Origin: Candidatus Brocadiia bacterium
Lineage (GTDB): Bacteria > Planctomycetota > MHYJ01 > JACQXL01
Direction: 5' to 3'
NCBI GenBank assembly: GCA_020062035.1
Contig: JAGUXD010000168.1
Coordinates: 1-5,534 of the forward strand
Length of the DNA: 5,534 nt
Shown here: piece after piece, positions 1-5,534 of the stretch
Layout: every line of letters starts with the position of its first letter
Numbering within the stretch: the first letter of the stretch is position 1
Notes under the pieces: generated by a model
The model's database searches: none
Told to the model about the DNA's origin: nothing
What the model saw: the letters and a program-made list of their open reading frames with translations, nothing else
Position numbers and translations under genes: made by a program

Positions 1-57
1 CACCTCCTCTCAAATATTTCTTTAATCTTAATATCGGCATCTGGAGGTGGTTTTTTT
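1..57 (+). terminator. Possible rho-independent terminator of an upstream gene, cut by the window edge
   Basis: CACCTCC at 1-7 is the exact reverse complement of GGAGGTG at 43-49, and a run of seven T follows at 51-57. A stem ending in a T tract is the pattern of an intrinsic terminator. The 35-nt loop is unusually long; a small inner pairing (ATATT 14-18 with AATAT 30-34) could shorten it. The left arm lies on the first base, so the stem may continue outside the window. Direction is inferred from the T run only. Confidence 0.3.
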
Positions 58-165
58 ATCCTTTTATATACCTATCTACCAAGTTGGGGAATTTCTGGAG
101 TTGGTTAAAGAAACATATAATTTTTAGAAACTCTAAATCGTATAGATTATTTTCAAGTATTTTTA

Positions 166-193
166 TTGACATGGAATTTTTTTAATATAAAAT
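166..193 (+). promoter_or_regulatory. Sigma-70 type promoter of the SH3-domain gene
   Basis: A perfect -35 box TTGACA (166-171) is followed after 16 nt by TAAAAT (188-193), which matches TATAAT at five of six positions. Transcription would begin near base 200 and give a leader of about 45 nt ending in a strong Shine-Dalgarno site AAGGAGG (234-240), 5 nt before the ATG at 246. The surrounding DNA is very AT-rich, so other -10-like hexamers exist, but this is the only pair here with a consensus -35 at proper spacing. Confidence 0.6.
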
Positions 194-197
194 ATTG

Positions 198-222
198 ATT
201 TTATCTAACAAGATAATAAAAT
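198..222 (+). other. AT-rich hairpin in the leader of the SH3-domain gene
   Basis: ATTTTA (198-203) pairs with TAAAAT (217-222), and TCT (204-206) pairs with AGA (211-213), with a 3-nt bulge and a loop of AACA. It would lie at the very 5' end of the predicted transcript, 11 nt before the Shine-Dalgarno site. It may protect the 5' end or may be a chance result of the AT-rich composition. No known riboswitch was recognised. Confidence 0.25.
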
Positions 223-245
223 TGATAAAATAAAAGGAGGGGAAA

Positions 246-1316
246 ATGATAAAATATCTATTGAGTATCGGGAGTGTAATTATTGCTCTCGGTGGCGTCT
301 TTGTTAGCAGTAGTCTCACTGCTCAAGAACCACAGGAAGTGGTAGAGGTAACGGTTCAGAAACTAAACCTTCGCTCTGGTGCCGGGACAACTTATCCCGT
401 TATTCAAACACTTACCAAAGGTGAGAAATTGCTTGTCATAAATGAGAAAAAGGGCTGGTTAGAAGTAAAATTACCCGAAGATACCAAATGCTGGGTTATC
501 CGAAAATATGTTGAGGTTACAGATAAAGAAAAGAATATTGCTGTTGTTAAAGTGGGCAGAATCAATATTAGAAGCAGACCAGAATCAGGTGAAAATGTAA
601 TTGGACACATCAGTGAAGGACAAACCATTACAATTAGAGCAGAAAAAGGCGAGTGGTATCAGATTGCTCCTCCAGAAAACATCACTGGTTGGATAAGCAA
701 GAAATATACCCGCTACTGGGGAAATTATGACCGTTATCGCGAAGTAAAAGAAAAAGAAGTCCAGGAAAAAGCAAACAAAGAAGTATTACAGGAAATGTTT
801 GAGAAAGCAGAAAAACTCTATGAAGAGGAACAAAAGAAGTATCCAATAGAACAGGATTACTCTGCGGTCTTAAGATTATACAAAGAGATAGTAGATAAAT
901 CTACTGCTACATCATTAACGGAAAAATGTAAGGAACGGATTAATCAGATAGAGCCAAAGGAAACTATCCTGAAGGAATTTCGCATTTCATTAGAAAAAGC
1001 AATGACCGATAAAAAATCTATTGAAAAGAAGTATCAGGAGCGATTGGCTGAATTGTATAGAAAACCAATTGAGCCACCGGCATATGATGCTCGCGGATGG
1101 GTGGAAGGTGAAGGTAAGTATGTCGGCAGACCCTCGGCATATAAATTAACACTCGGCAGCAAGACCATCTCCTTTCTGAAAAGCCATTCTATCAATCTTG
1201 ATAAATATTATGGATGTTTTGTTGGTGTTCGCGGTAATATCGTCCCTAATAAATTAGGACAGGAAAAAACTATTATCGTTGAGAAAATTGAAATGTTAAA
1301 TGAAGGAGATTTTTAG
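246..1316 (+). CDS. Exported protein with two bacterial SH3 domains and a C-terminal OB-like domain
   Basis: This 356-residue protein begins with a signal peptide: a short basic start, a hydrophobic core at about residues 4-20, and likely cleavage after SLTA (about 26). Two SH3b domains follow. The first (about 33-90) has NLRSGAGTTYPVI and ends in GWLEV...CWVIRKYVEV. The second (about 98-155) has INIRSRPESGENVIG and GWISKKY. Residues about 160-275 are charged, rich in Lys, Glu and Gln, and probably a helical or coiled-coil linker. The C-terminal part (about 282-350, starting GWVEGEGKYVGRPSAYKL) looks like a small beta domain, with a GVRG turn and a final IIVEKIEML strand. SH3b domains usually bind peptidoglycan or peptides, so the protein probably acts at the envelope; its partner is unknown. 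The start is supported by AAGGAGG 5 nt upstream and by the signal peptide. No lipobox or enzymatic domain is seen. No clear terminator follows, so some transcription may run toward rny. Confidence 0.93.
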   Translation: MIKYLLSIGSVIIALGGVFVSSSLTAQEPQEVVEVTVQKLNLRSGAGTTYPVIQTLTKGEKLLVINEKKGWLEVKLPEDTKCWVIRKYVEVTDKEKNIAVVKVGRINIRSRPESGENVIGHISEGQTITIRAEKGEWYQIAPPENITGWISKKYTRYWGNYDRYREVKEKEVQEKANKEVLQEMFEKAEKLYEEEQKKYPIEQDYSAVLRLYKEIVDKSTATSLTEKCKERINQIEPKETILKEFRISLEKAMTDKKSIEKKYQERLAELYRKPIEPPAYDARGWVEGEGKYVGRPSAYKLTLGSKTISFLKSHSINLDKYYGCFVGVRGNIVPNKLGQEKTIIVEKIEMLNEGDF

Positions 1317-1352
1317 AAAAGAATAGTTTTATACGATACTCGTCATAGACGG

Positions 1353-1382
1353 TTAAGTGAAAAAAGGACTTTAGGATATAAT
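1353..1382 (+). promoter_or_regulatory. Putative promoter of the candidate structured RNA
   Basis: TATAAT at 1377-1382 is a perfect -10 box. The best -35 candidates are TTAAGT at 1353-1358 (18-nt spacing) and TAAGTG next to it; they match TTGACA at only about three positions. Transcription would start near 1388-1390, at the first bases of the 13-bp stem 1387-1399/1622-1634. That coincidence supports the call. The weak -35 is the main doubt. The box could alternatively serve the rny operon through a leader of about 315 nt. Confidence 0.45.
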
Positions 1383-1386
1383 GGGA

Positions 1387-1634
1387 AATGAACTATTACA
1401 TTGGTCTGAAATATAAATGAACAATACATTTTCTATCTTGATATTTATATTTTTGCAAAGTATGGAAAACTACAAAACTAAAGGTATCTGGTTTCTGGAT
1501 AATCTGGGAAGTTTACCCCGCGATACGATGCTGGGTTGGAAAGGTTTGACATTAAAAAGTTTTACTCTTACAGATACATTTGACCTTTTGGCGGATTAGC
1601 CCTGGAGGTAAGATAATCCCGGTAATAGTTCATT
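1387..1634 (+). ncRNA. Candidate structured RNA, possibly 6S-like
   Basis: The proposed RNA of about 248 nt has paired ends: 1387-1399 with 1622-1634, 13 perfect base pairs. Inside this stem three arms can form. AAATATAAAT (1409-1418) pairs with ATTTATATTT (1443-1452). GTATCTG (1484-1490) pairs with CAGATAC (1571-1577), extended by AAA/TTT after a mismatch. GGATTA (1593-1598) pairs with TAATCC (1614-1619). Paired ends, a large central opening with a small hairpin on its 3' side, and a distal arm resemble the general plan of 6S RNA, which binds RNA polymerase. From memory, 6S genes lie next to rny in several phyla. I could not match conserved 6S sequence, and the length exceeds the usual 180-200 nt. 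It lacks the signature sequences of RNase P RNA and tmRNA. The ends are inferred from the -10 box and the stem; a longer RNA using the outer stems, or an rny leader, is possible. Confidence 0.4.
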
Positions 1635-1639
1635 CCTCC

Positions 1640-1655
1640 TGGCTTGCTTTTAGCA
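1640..1655 (+). promoter_or_regulatory. Sigma-54-like promoter motif upstream of rny
   Basis: The sequence TGGCTTGCTTTTAGCA has GG at 1641-1642 and GC at 1653-1654 with exactly 10 nt between them, as in -24/-12 promoters. It matches the consensus TGGCACG-N4-TTGCA at 9 of 12 positions. A start near 1666 would give rny a leader of about 40 nt. No upstream activator site was identified, and no sigma-54 gene is in the window. It may be a chance match in the 3' flank of the structured region. Confidence 0.3.
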
Positions 1656-1705
1656 TTCCTTTTTTCACCACTTAAAACTATCCAATATTTGAAAGGAGCA
1701 AGATT

Positions 1706-3259
1706 ATGGGCATTTCGGTGTACGAGATACTTTTGATGCTCGGTGCTTTTGGGCTGGGTAGTTTGCTTATCTATCTTATTATCCTGATACAGAGAAAACG
1801 TTCATCCCAGAAAGCCAGAAACATCATTGCTGAAGCCCAAGCCGAAGCAGAACGAATAAAAAAAGAAGCGCGCATCTCTGCCAAAGATGAAGCATATCAT
1901 ATTAAAGAACAAGCAAATCAGGAAATTAATGAAATAAGACAGGAGTTAAAAATATTTGAGCGAAGATTACTCAAGCGCGAAGACACCCTTGACCATAAAG
2001 TAGAAATACTTCAAAGAAGAGAACAAACATTAGAAACTATGGGAAAAACAATAGAGGAGAAGAATCAGCAAATCACTAATAAAAATAAAGAGTTATCCGC
2101 AGTTATAGAAGCAGAAAAAAGAACCTTACACCAAATCTCTGGATTAAACAAAGAAGAAGCAACCAAATTACTATTAAACAGTCTGGAAACGGAATTGCAA
2201 CAAGAACAGGCAGATTTAATCAAGAAACATCAGGAAAAGGCAAAAGAAACCGCAGAAAACGAGGCAAGACATATTATTACAATGGCAATCCAAAAATACG
2301 CTTCTGACCAAACTACCCAGACAAGCGTTTCCACAGTAGATATCCCTAATGATGAACTGAAAGGGCGTATCATCGGTCGTGAGGGAAGAAATATCAGGGC
2401 ATTTGAAAGAGCGGCGGGTGTGGAGTTAATTGTAGATGATACACCAGGTGTGGTAGTAATTTCTAGTTTTGATGCGGTGCGTCGGGAAATTGCCAGACGG
2501 TCTTTGGAAAAACTCATCTCTGACGGCCGTATCCAGCCAGGTCGTATTGAAGAAGTTGTTGAAATAACAAAAAAGGAAGTAGATGATATTATTAATCAAG
2601 CCGGTAAGCAGGCCTGCTATGAAACAAATATTCACAATATCAATCCAAAATTGGTAACATTATTAGGTAGATTAAAGTTCAGAACAAGTTATGGTCAAAA
2701 TGTCTTACAACATTCTATAGAAGTAGCCCATTTAACATCAGCCATCTCCGCAGAATTAGGACTTGATGCAATACTGGCTAAAAGAGCAGGTCTATTGCAC
2801 GATATCGGTAAAGCCATTGACCAGGTTGAAGAAGGGACTCATCCTTCGTTAGGTGCAGATTTGGCTCGCCGATGCGGAGAACGACCCGAGGTTATTCACG
2901 CGATAGAACGACATCACGAAAACATCAATCCTGATTTCCTCTACACTATATTGATTACAGCGGCTGATGCTATATCTGCTGCAAGACCGGGTGCCAGACG
3001 GGACACCGCAGAAAAATATCTCCAGCGGATAAAACAATTGGAAAATATCGCTAATGCTTATCAGGGAGTAGAAAATTCATATGCGATTCAGGCAGGACGG
3101 GAAATCAGAATCTTTGTTAATGCCTCTAATGTTGATGATAATCAGGCAACAATTTTGAGTCGCAATATTGCTCGTGATATAGAAAAAGAACTCAAATACC
3201 CAGGCGAAATTAAAGTAACAGTTATTCGCGAAACCAGAGCCATAGAATACGCTCGTTAG
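1706..3259 (+). CDS. rny: Ribonuclease Y (membrane-anchored endoribonuclease)
   Basis: RNase Y makes internal cuts that start mRNA decay and acts at the inner face of the membrane. The 517-residue length is typical (about 510-530). Residues about 5-29 form one transmembrane helix, followed by a basic QRKR stop. Residues about 30-195 are a long Glu/Lys/Gln-rich coiled coil. The KH RNA-binding domain (about 205-270) carries GRIIGREGRNIRAFE at 220-234. The HD phosphohydrolase domain (about 330-425) carries H336, the HD pair H365-D366 in LLHDIGK, H398, HH at 403-404 and D421 in ADAISAARPGAR, so the metal site looks complete. The C-terminal part (430-517) ends in the family pattern GEIKVTVIRETRAIEYAR. 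The ATG is supported by GAAAGGAG (1691-1698), 7 nt upstream. It is the first gene of a probable operon with ymdB and xseA; its promoter lies in the structured gap upstream or farther left. Confidence 0.98.
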   Translation: MGISVYEILLMLGAFGLGSLLIYLIILIQRKRSSQKARNIIAEAQAEAERIKKEARISAKDEAYHIKEQANQEINEIRQELKIFERRLLKREDTLDHKVEILQRREQTLETMGKTIEEKNQQITNKNKELSAVIEAEKRTLHQISGLNKEEATKLLLNSLETELQQEQADLIKKHQEKAKETAENEARHIITMAIQKYASDQTTQTSVSTVDIPNDELKGRIIGREGRNIRAFERAAGVELIVDDTPGVVVISSFDAVRREIARRSLEKLISDGRIQPGRIEEVVEITKKEVDDIINQAGKQACYETNIHNINPKLVTLLGRLKFRTSYGQNVLQHSIEVAHLTSAISAELGLDAILAKRAGLLHDIGKAIDQVEEGTHPSLGADLARRCGERPEVIHAIERHHENINPDFLYTILITAADAISAARPGARRDTAEKYLQRIKQLENIANAYQGVENSYAIQAGREIRIFVNASNVDDNQATILSRNIARDIEKELKYPGEIKVTVIRETRAIEYAR

Positions 3260-3276
3260 AAATTAATTGGTTCTAT

Positions 3277-4101
3277 ATGAACTTAAAAGTACTAATCTTA
3301 GGTGATATAGTTGGCAAACCCGGTAGAATCGCCGTAAAGGAAATCCTGTCTAAATTAACCCAAAAAGAAAATATTAATTTTTGTATCGCTAATGCCGAAA
3401 ATACGGCAGGTGGTTCAGGAGTCACACCACCTCTTGCTGAAGAACTTTTTTCTTATGGAATTAATGTAATCACCTCAGGCGACCATATCTGGAAACAAAA
3501 AGAGATTGTTGATTATATAGAAAAAACACCATATCTTTTAAGACCAGCCAATTACCCCCCAAAATCATCTGGACATGGCTATGTTATCTATTCTTTACCA
3601 AACGAACATAGTATCAAAATCGCTGTAATTAATCTTCAAGGAAGAGTGTTTATGCCGACCTCGGATTGTCCTTTCCGTAAAGTAGATGATATTTTAACAG
3701 AGGTCTTAATGCATACAAAAACGGTCTTTGTTGATATGCATGCAGAAGCAACTTCAGAAAAAGTGGCTATGGGCTGGTATCTTGATGGCAGGGTTAGTTG
3801 TATATTCGGAACACATACACATATCCAAACCGCAGACGAAACAATTTTACCCAAGGGAACTGCTTATATTACTGATGTTGGAATGTCTGGACCTTATGAT
3901 TCAGTAATCGGCAGACGGACCGACCGTGTATTAAATACATTTATTAGCGGTATGCCTTCTTCTTTTGATGTGGCTAAAAATGATGTTAGACTTTCTGGGA
4001 TTATCGTCAGTGTAGATACACTTTCTGGTAAAGCAACAGCAATAAAAAGAATTGTTGAGCGATTGTCTTTATCTATAGATTCTGCAGATGAAACAAAATA
4101 A
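3277..4101 (+). CDS. ymdB: YmdB/TIGR00282-family metallophosphoesterase
   Basis: The family hydrolyses 2',3'-cyclic nucleotides and related phosphodiesters with a two-metal centre in the cytoplasm; in Bacillus subtilis YmdB affects biofilm formation and interacts with RNase Y. The 274-residue protein spans the whole domain. Visible active-site motifs are LGDIVGKPGR (D10), NAENTAGG (E41, N42), GDHIW (D69, H70), INLQGR (119-123), DMHAEATSEK (H155) and GTHTHIQTAD (H180, H182), followed by LPKGTAYITDVGMSGPYDSV. One oddity is that position 69 is Asp (codon GAC at 3481-3483), where Bacillus YmdB has Asn in GNH. The start lies 17 nt after the rny stop with no clear Shine-Dalgarno site, which suggests translational coupling; ATG and the MNLKVLILGD start fit the family. 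The stop overlaps xseA by 14 nt. The family assignment is firm; the exact substrate is inferred. Confidence 0.95.
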   Translation: MNLKVLILGDIVGKPGRIAVKEILSKLTQKENINFCIANAENTAGGSGVTPPLAEELFSYGINVITSGDHIWKQKEIVDYIEKTPYLLRPANYPPKSSGHGYVIYSLPNEHSIKIAVINLQGRVFMPTSDCPFRKVDDILTEVLMHTKTVFVDMHAEATSEKVAMGWYLDGRVSCIFGTHTHIQTADETILPKGTAYITDVGMSGPYDSVIGRRTDRVLNTFISGMPSSFDVAKNDVRLSGIIVSVDTLSGKATAIKRIVERLSLSIDSADETK

Positions 4102-5332
4102 AACTATCTCACTTTTTAGCCAGAAACGACAGGTCTTGACTGTATCAGAAGTCACAGAGCGGATTAAACTGTGTTTAGAGAACACGATTGGAACGGTCTG
4201 GGTTACCGGAGAGGTTTCAAATCTGCGTCAACCTGTTTCAGGACATCTCTATTTTTCTCTTAAAGACGAAAATTGTCAGATTAGATGTGTTATTTTTGAT
4301 TTTACCCGTCGTCTTCTAAAGTTTCAGATAGAAGACGGAATGGAGATAATCGTCTTAGGACGCATAACGGTTTATAAAAAAGCCGGTGATTACCAAATAA
4401 TCATTGATGCGGTTGAACCAAAAGGTATTGGTACATTACAGATTGCTCTTGAACAATTAAAAAGGCGATTAGAAGCAGAAGGACTATTTGACACTGCTCG
4501 TAAAAAGTTAATCCCCTTTTTACCACGGGCTATCGGAATTGTTACCTCTCTTACCGGTGCTGCATTACAGGACATTCTAAATATAATTGAGAGGCGATTT
4601 TCTACTATTCATATTATTATTTATCCGGTTAAAGTTCAGGGGGAAGGGGCAAAAGAGGAAATCGCACAAGCAATAGATGATTTTTCCGAGTTCTATGCGG
4701 ATTATATTGACGTCCTGATAGTCGGTCGCGGCGGAGGCAGTATAGAAGACCTCTGGGCGTTTAACGAAGAAATTGTTGCCCGTGCCATCACTCGTTCCCG
4801 AATTCCTGTTATCTCTGCGGTCGGACACGAAACAGATTATACAATAGCGGATTTGGTCTCAGATAAACGAGCCCTGACACCTTCTGAATCAGCAGAAATT
4901 GTAGTGCCGGTAAAAATAGAACTCATTAAAAGATTAGAACAACTATATCAGAAATTACAATATTCTGTTCATTCTGGGGTAGAAATAGCAAAGACCAAAC
5001 TTTCTACCATTTCTAAAAGTTATGGCTGGCAACAACCATTAAACAGAATTCGTGAATACTACCAAAGATTGGATGAACTTTTAGACAAATCAACATCTTA
5101 TCTGAAGCAAAAAATAGAACGATTATCTTTGATTTTAACAGAAAAATCAGCCAGATTAAACACCTTATCACCGCTGAATGTTTTATCTCGTGGATACTCT
5201 ATCACCAGAAATGCTAAAAATAATAAAGTGGTAAAATTTATCAAAGAAATCTCTATGGGTGATAATATTATTACTCAATTAGTTGACGGTAGATTTGATG
5301 CTACAGTACACAAGATTAATGGTAAGAAGTAA
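4088..5332 (+). CDS. xseA: Exodeoxyribonuclease VII large subunit
   Basis: XseA is the catalytic subunit of exonuclease VII, which degrades single-stranded DNA from both ends into oligonucleotides in DNA repair; it works with several copies of the small subunit XseB. The 414-residue protein has an N-terminal OB-fold (about 16-112) with LTVSEVTERI, VWVTGEVSNLRQPVSGHLYF and GRITVYKKAGDYQI. The catalytic domain has PKGIGTLQIALEQLKRRL (111-128), IVTSLTGAALQDIL (151-164), GRGGGSIEDLWAFNEE (213-228), SAVGHETD (243-250) and RALTPSESAE (261-270). A helical arm (about 275-358) and the C-terminal segment SPLNVLSRGYSIT (361-373) follow. All core motifs are present. It is shorter than the E. coli and B. 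subtilis proteins (about 450 residues), mainly in the helical arm. The ATG sits inside the end of ymdB with no clear Shine-Dalgarno site, so translation is probably coupled. No xseB follows within the remaining 202 bases. Confidence 0.97.
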   Translation: MKQNKTISLFSQKRQVLTVSEVTERIKLCLENTIGTVWVTGEVSNLRQPVSGHLYFSLKDENCQIRCVIFDFTRRLLKFQIEDGMEIIVLGRITVYKKAGDYQIIIDAVEPKGIGTLQIALEQLKRRLEAEGLFDTARKKLIPFLPRAIGIVTSLTGAALQDILNIIERRFSTIHIIIYPVKVQGEGAKEEIAQAIDDFSEFYADYIDVLIVGRGGGSIEDLWAFNEEIVARAITRSRIPVISAVGHETDYTIADLVSDKRALTPSESAEIVVPVKIELIKRLEQLYQKLQYSVHSGVEIAKTKLSTISKSYGWQQPLNRIREYYQRLDELLDKSTSYLKQKIERLSLILTEKSARLNTLSPLNVLSRGYSITRNAKNNKVVKFIKEISMGDNIITQLVDGRFDATVHKINGKK

Positions 5333-5534
5333 TAAGAGGCGTAAAGAGAAGAACCTCTGTTTGAGGCAAAGGGAATTGGTATTAACCGAGCCGGTGGATG
5401 GTCAAAATAGCAAACTTTTGGAGGGTCATAGTTGTTAAAATTTAGGGTATATTTTAAGGGGAAAAGAAGGGAACTTCGCATAACTCCTTAAGTTTTAAGC
5501 CGTTATATAAGGCTTAACTATCCGTCCCCCCCCC
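5333..5534 (+). other. Non-coding tail after xseA with several small hairpins and a terminal C run
   Basis: No convincing gene is seen; only reading frames under 20 codons exist on the + strand. Possible hairpins are AGAGG (5335-5339) with CCTCT (5354-5358), or the competing CCTC (5354-5357) with GAGG (5363-5366); TTGGT (5376-5380) with ACCGA (5385-5389); TTAAAAT (5435-5441) with ATTTTAA (5451-5457); and TTAAGCC (5495-5501) with GGCTTAA (5511-5517). None is followed by a T run, so no intrinsic terminator can be called. The window ends with nine C (5526-5534). This may be a leader of the next transcript or a spacer; no known riboswitch was recognised. Confidence 0.5.

Larger units (their letters stand above)
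1323..1681 (+). repeat. Nested long-range inverted repeats filling the gap upstream of rny
   Basis: Three collinear arm pairs bracket this region. ATAGTTTTA (1323-1331) pairs with TAAAACTAT (1673-1681). GTGAAAAAAGGA (1357-1368) pairs with TCCTTTTTTCAC (1657-1668), extendable through TTAA (1353-1356 with 1672-1675) past a 3-nt bulge; this extension competes with the outermost stem. AATGAACTATTAC (1387-1399) pairs with GTAATAGTTCATT (1622-1634). All matches are exact and nested, which chance does not readily explain. The left arm carries about 21 extra bases (1332-1352), including a small hairpin TCGTC/GACGG (1340-1352). No flanking target-site duplication, transposase or gene is visible. The structure may be a folded RNA or the remains of a MITE-like element; its position directly before rny favours RNA. 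Confidence 0.75.

Noticed and set aside
93..137. Second promoter with TATAAT at 116-121 and hairpin TTTAGA/TCTAAA (123-137)
   Set aside because: The -10 is perfect but no acceptable -35 exists at the right spacing (TTCTGG), and the DNA is so AT-rich that such hexamers are expected. The hairpin is too A/T-rich to judge.
1546..1574. TTGACA (1546-1551) as an rny promoter
   Set aside because: The -35 is perfect, but the hexamer 17 nt downstream is TACAGA, with only three matches to TATAAT, and it lies inside a predicted RNA arm.
1417..1599. Open frame of 60 codons on the + strand in the gap before rny
   Set aside because: It has no Shine-Dalgarno site (the ATG follows an A/T-only stretch), no recognisable domain, and lies entirely inside the paired arms of the candidate RNA.
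1323..1681. Definite call of a MITE or insertion-sequence remnant
   Set aside because: The inverted ends are suggestive, but no target-site duplication, transposase fragment or second copy is visible in the window, so it is kept only as an alternative.
1317..1705. RNase P RNA or tmRNA in the structured gap
   Set aside because: The length is similar, but the RNase P core signatures, and the tRNA-like ends and tag frame of tmRNA, are absent.
2230..3037. Antisense open frames of 62-95 codons within rny
   Set aside because: They lie opposite conserved KH and HD coding sequence, show no family resemblance and lack ribosome binding sites. They are by-products of the real gene.
4390..5481. Antisense open frames opposite xseA and its tail
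   Set aside because: They overlap conserved xseA motifs, have no recognisable domains, and the one reaching 5481 is low-complexity with no start signal.
5432..5491. Short frame from TTG (about 19 codons) after GGAGG at 5420-5424
   Set aside because: It has a possible ribosome binding site but is very short, starts with TTG and has no recognisable product.

Overview
The window is AT-rich bacterial DNA with four intact protein genes, all on the + strand and tightly spaced apart from one clear gap. Three of them (rny, a ymdB-type phosphodiesterase and xseA) are conserved housekeeping genes of RNA and DNA turnover. The first encodes an exported protein with two bacterial SH3 domains. Strong Shine-Dalgarno sites precede the first two genes. 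The exported SH3 architecture, the rny-ymdB-xseA order and the low GC fit a Gram-negative bacterium, possibly an uncultured lineage such as Omnitrophota. That placement is an inference from memory of similar gene orders and is not proven here.

Layout. Bases 1-245 are non-coding. They hold a possible terminator stem at the left edge and a good sigma-70 type promoter (TTGACA, 16 nt, TAAAAT). Bases 246-1316 encode the SH3-domain protein. Bases 1317-1705 are a 389-nt gap without a convincing gene but with strong, nested, long-range inverted repeats and a perfect TATAAT box. This is the most interesting part of the window: a candidate structured RNA, with a 6S-like RNA the first hypothesis to test and a MITE-like element the alternative. 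Bases 1706-5332 are an apparent operon: rny (RNase Y), a ymdB-family metallophosphoesterase 17 nt later, and xseA (exonuclease VII large subunit) overlapping ymdB by 14 nt. Bases 5333-5534 are non-coding, with several small hairpins and a terminal run of nine C. The expected partner gene xseB does not follow xseA inside the window.

How the genes work together. RNase Y is a membrane-anchored endoribonuclease that starts mRNA decay. YmdB-family enzymes hydrolyse 2',3'-cyclic nucleotides or related phosphodiesters. Exonuclease VII degrades single-stranded DNA to short oligonucleotides. The three form a nucleic-acid turnover cluster and are probably cotranscribed. The upstream SH3 gene has its own promoter and is probably a separate unit with a role at the cell wall or periplasm.

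I see no CRISPR array, tRNA, rRNA, recognisable transposase or phage gene. Apart from the rny-upstream region, the coding content is ordinary.
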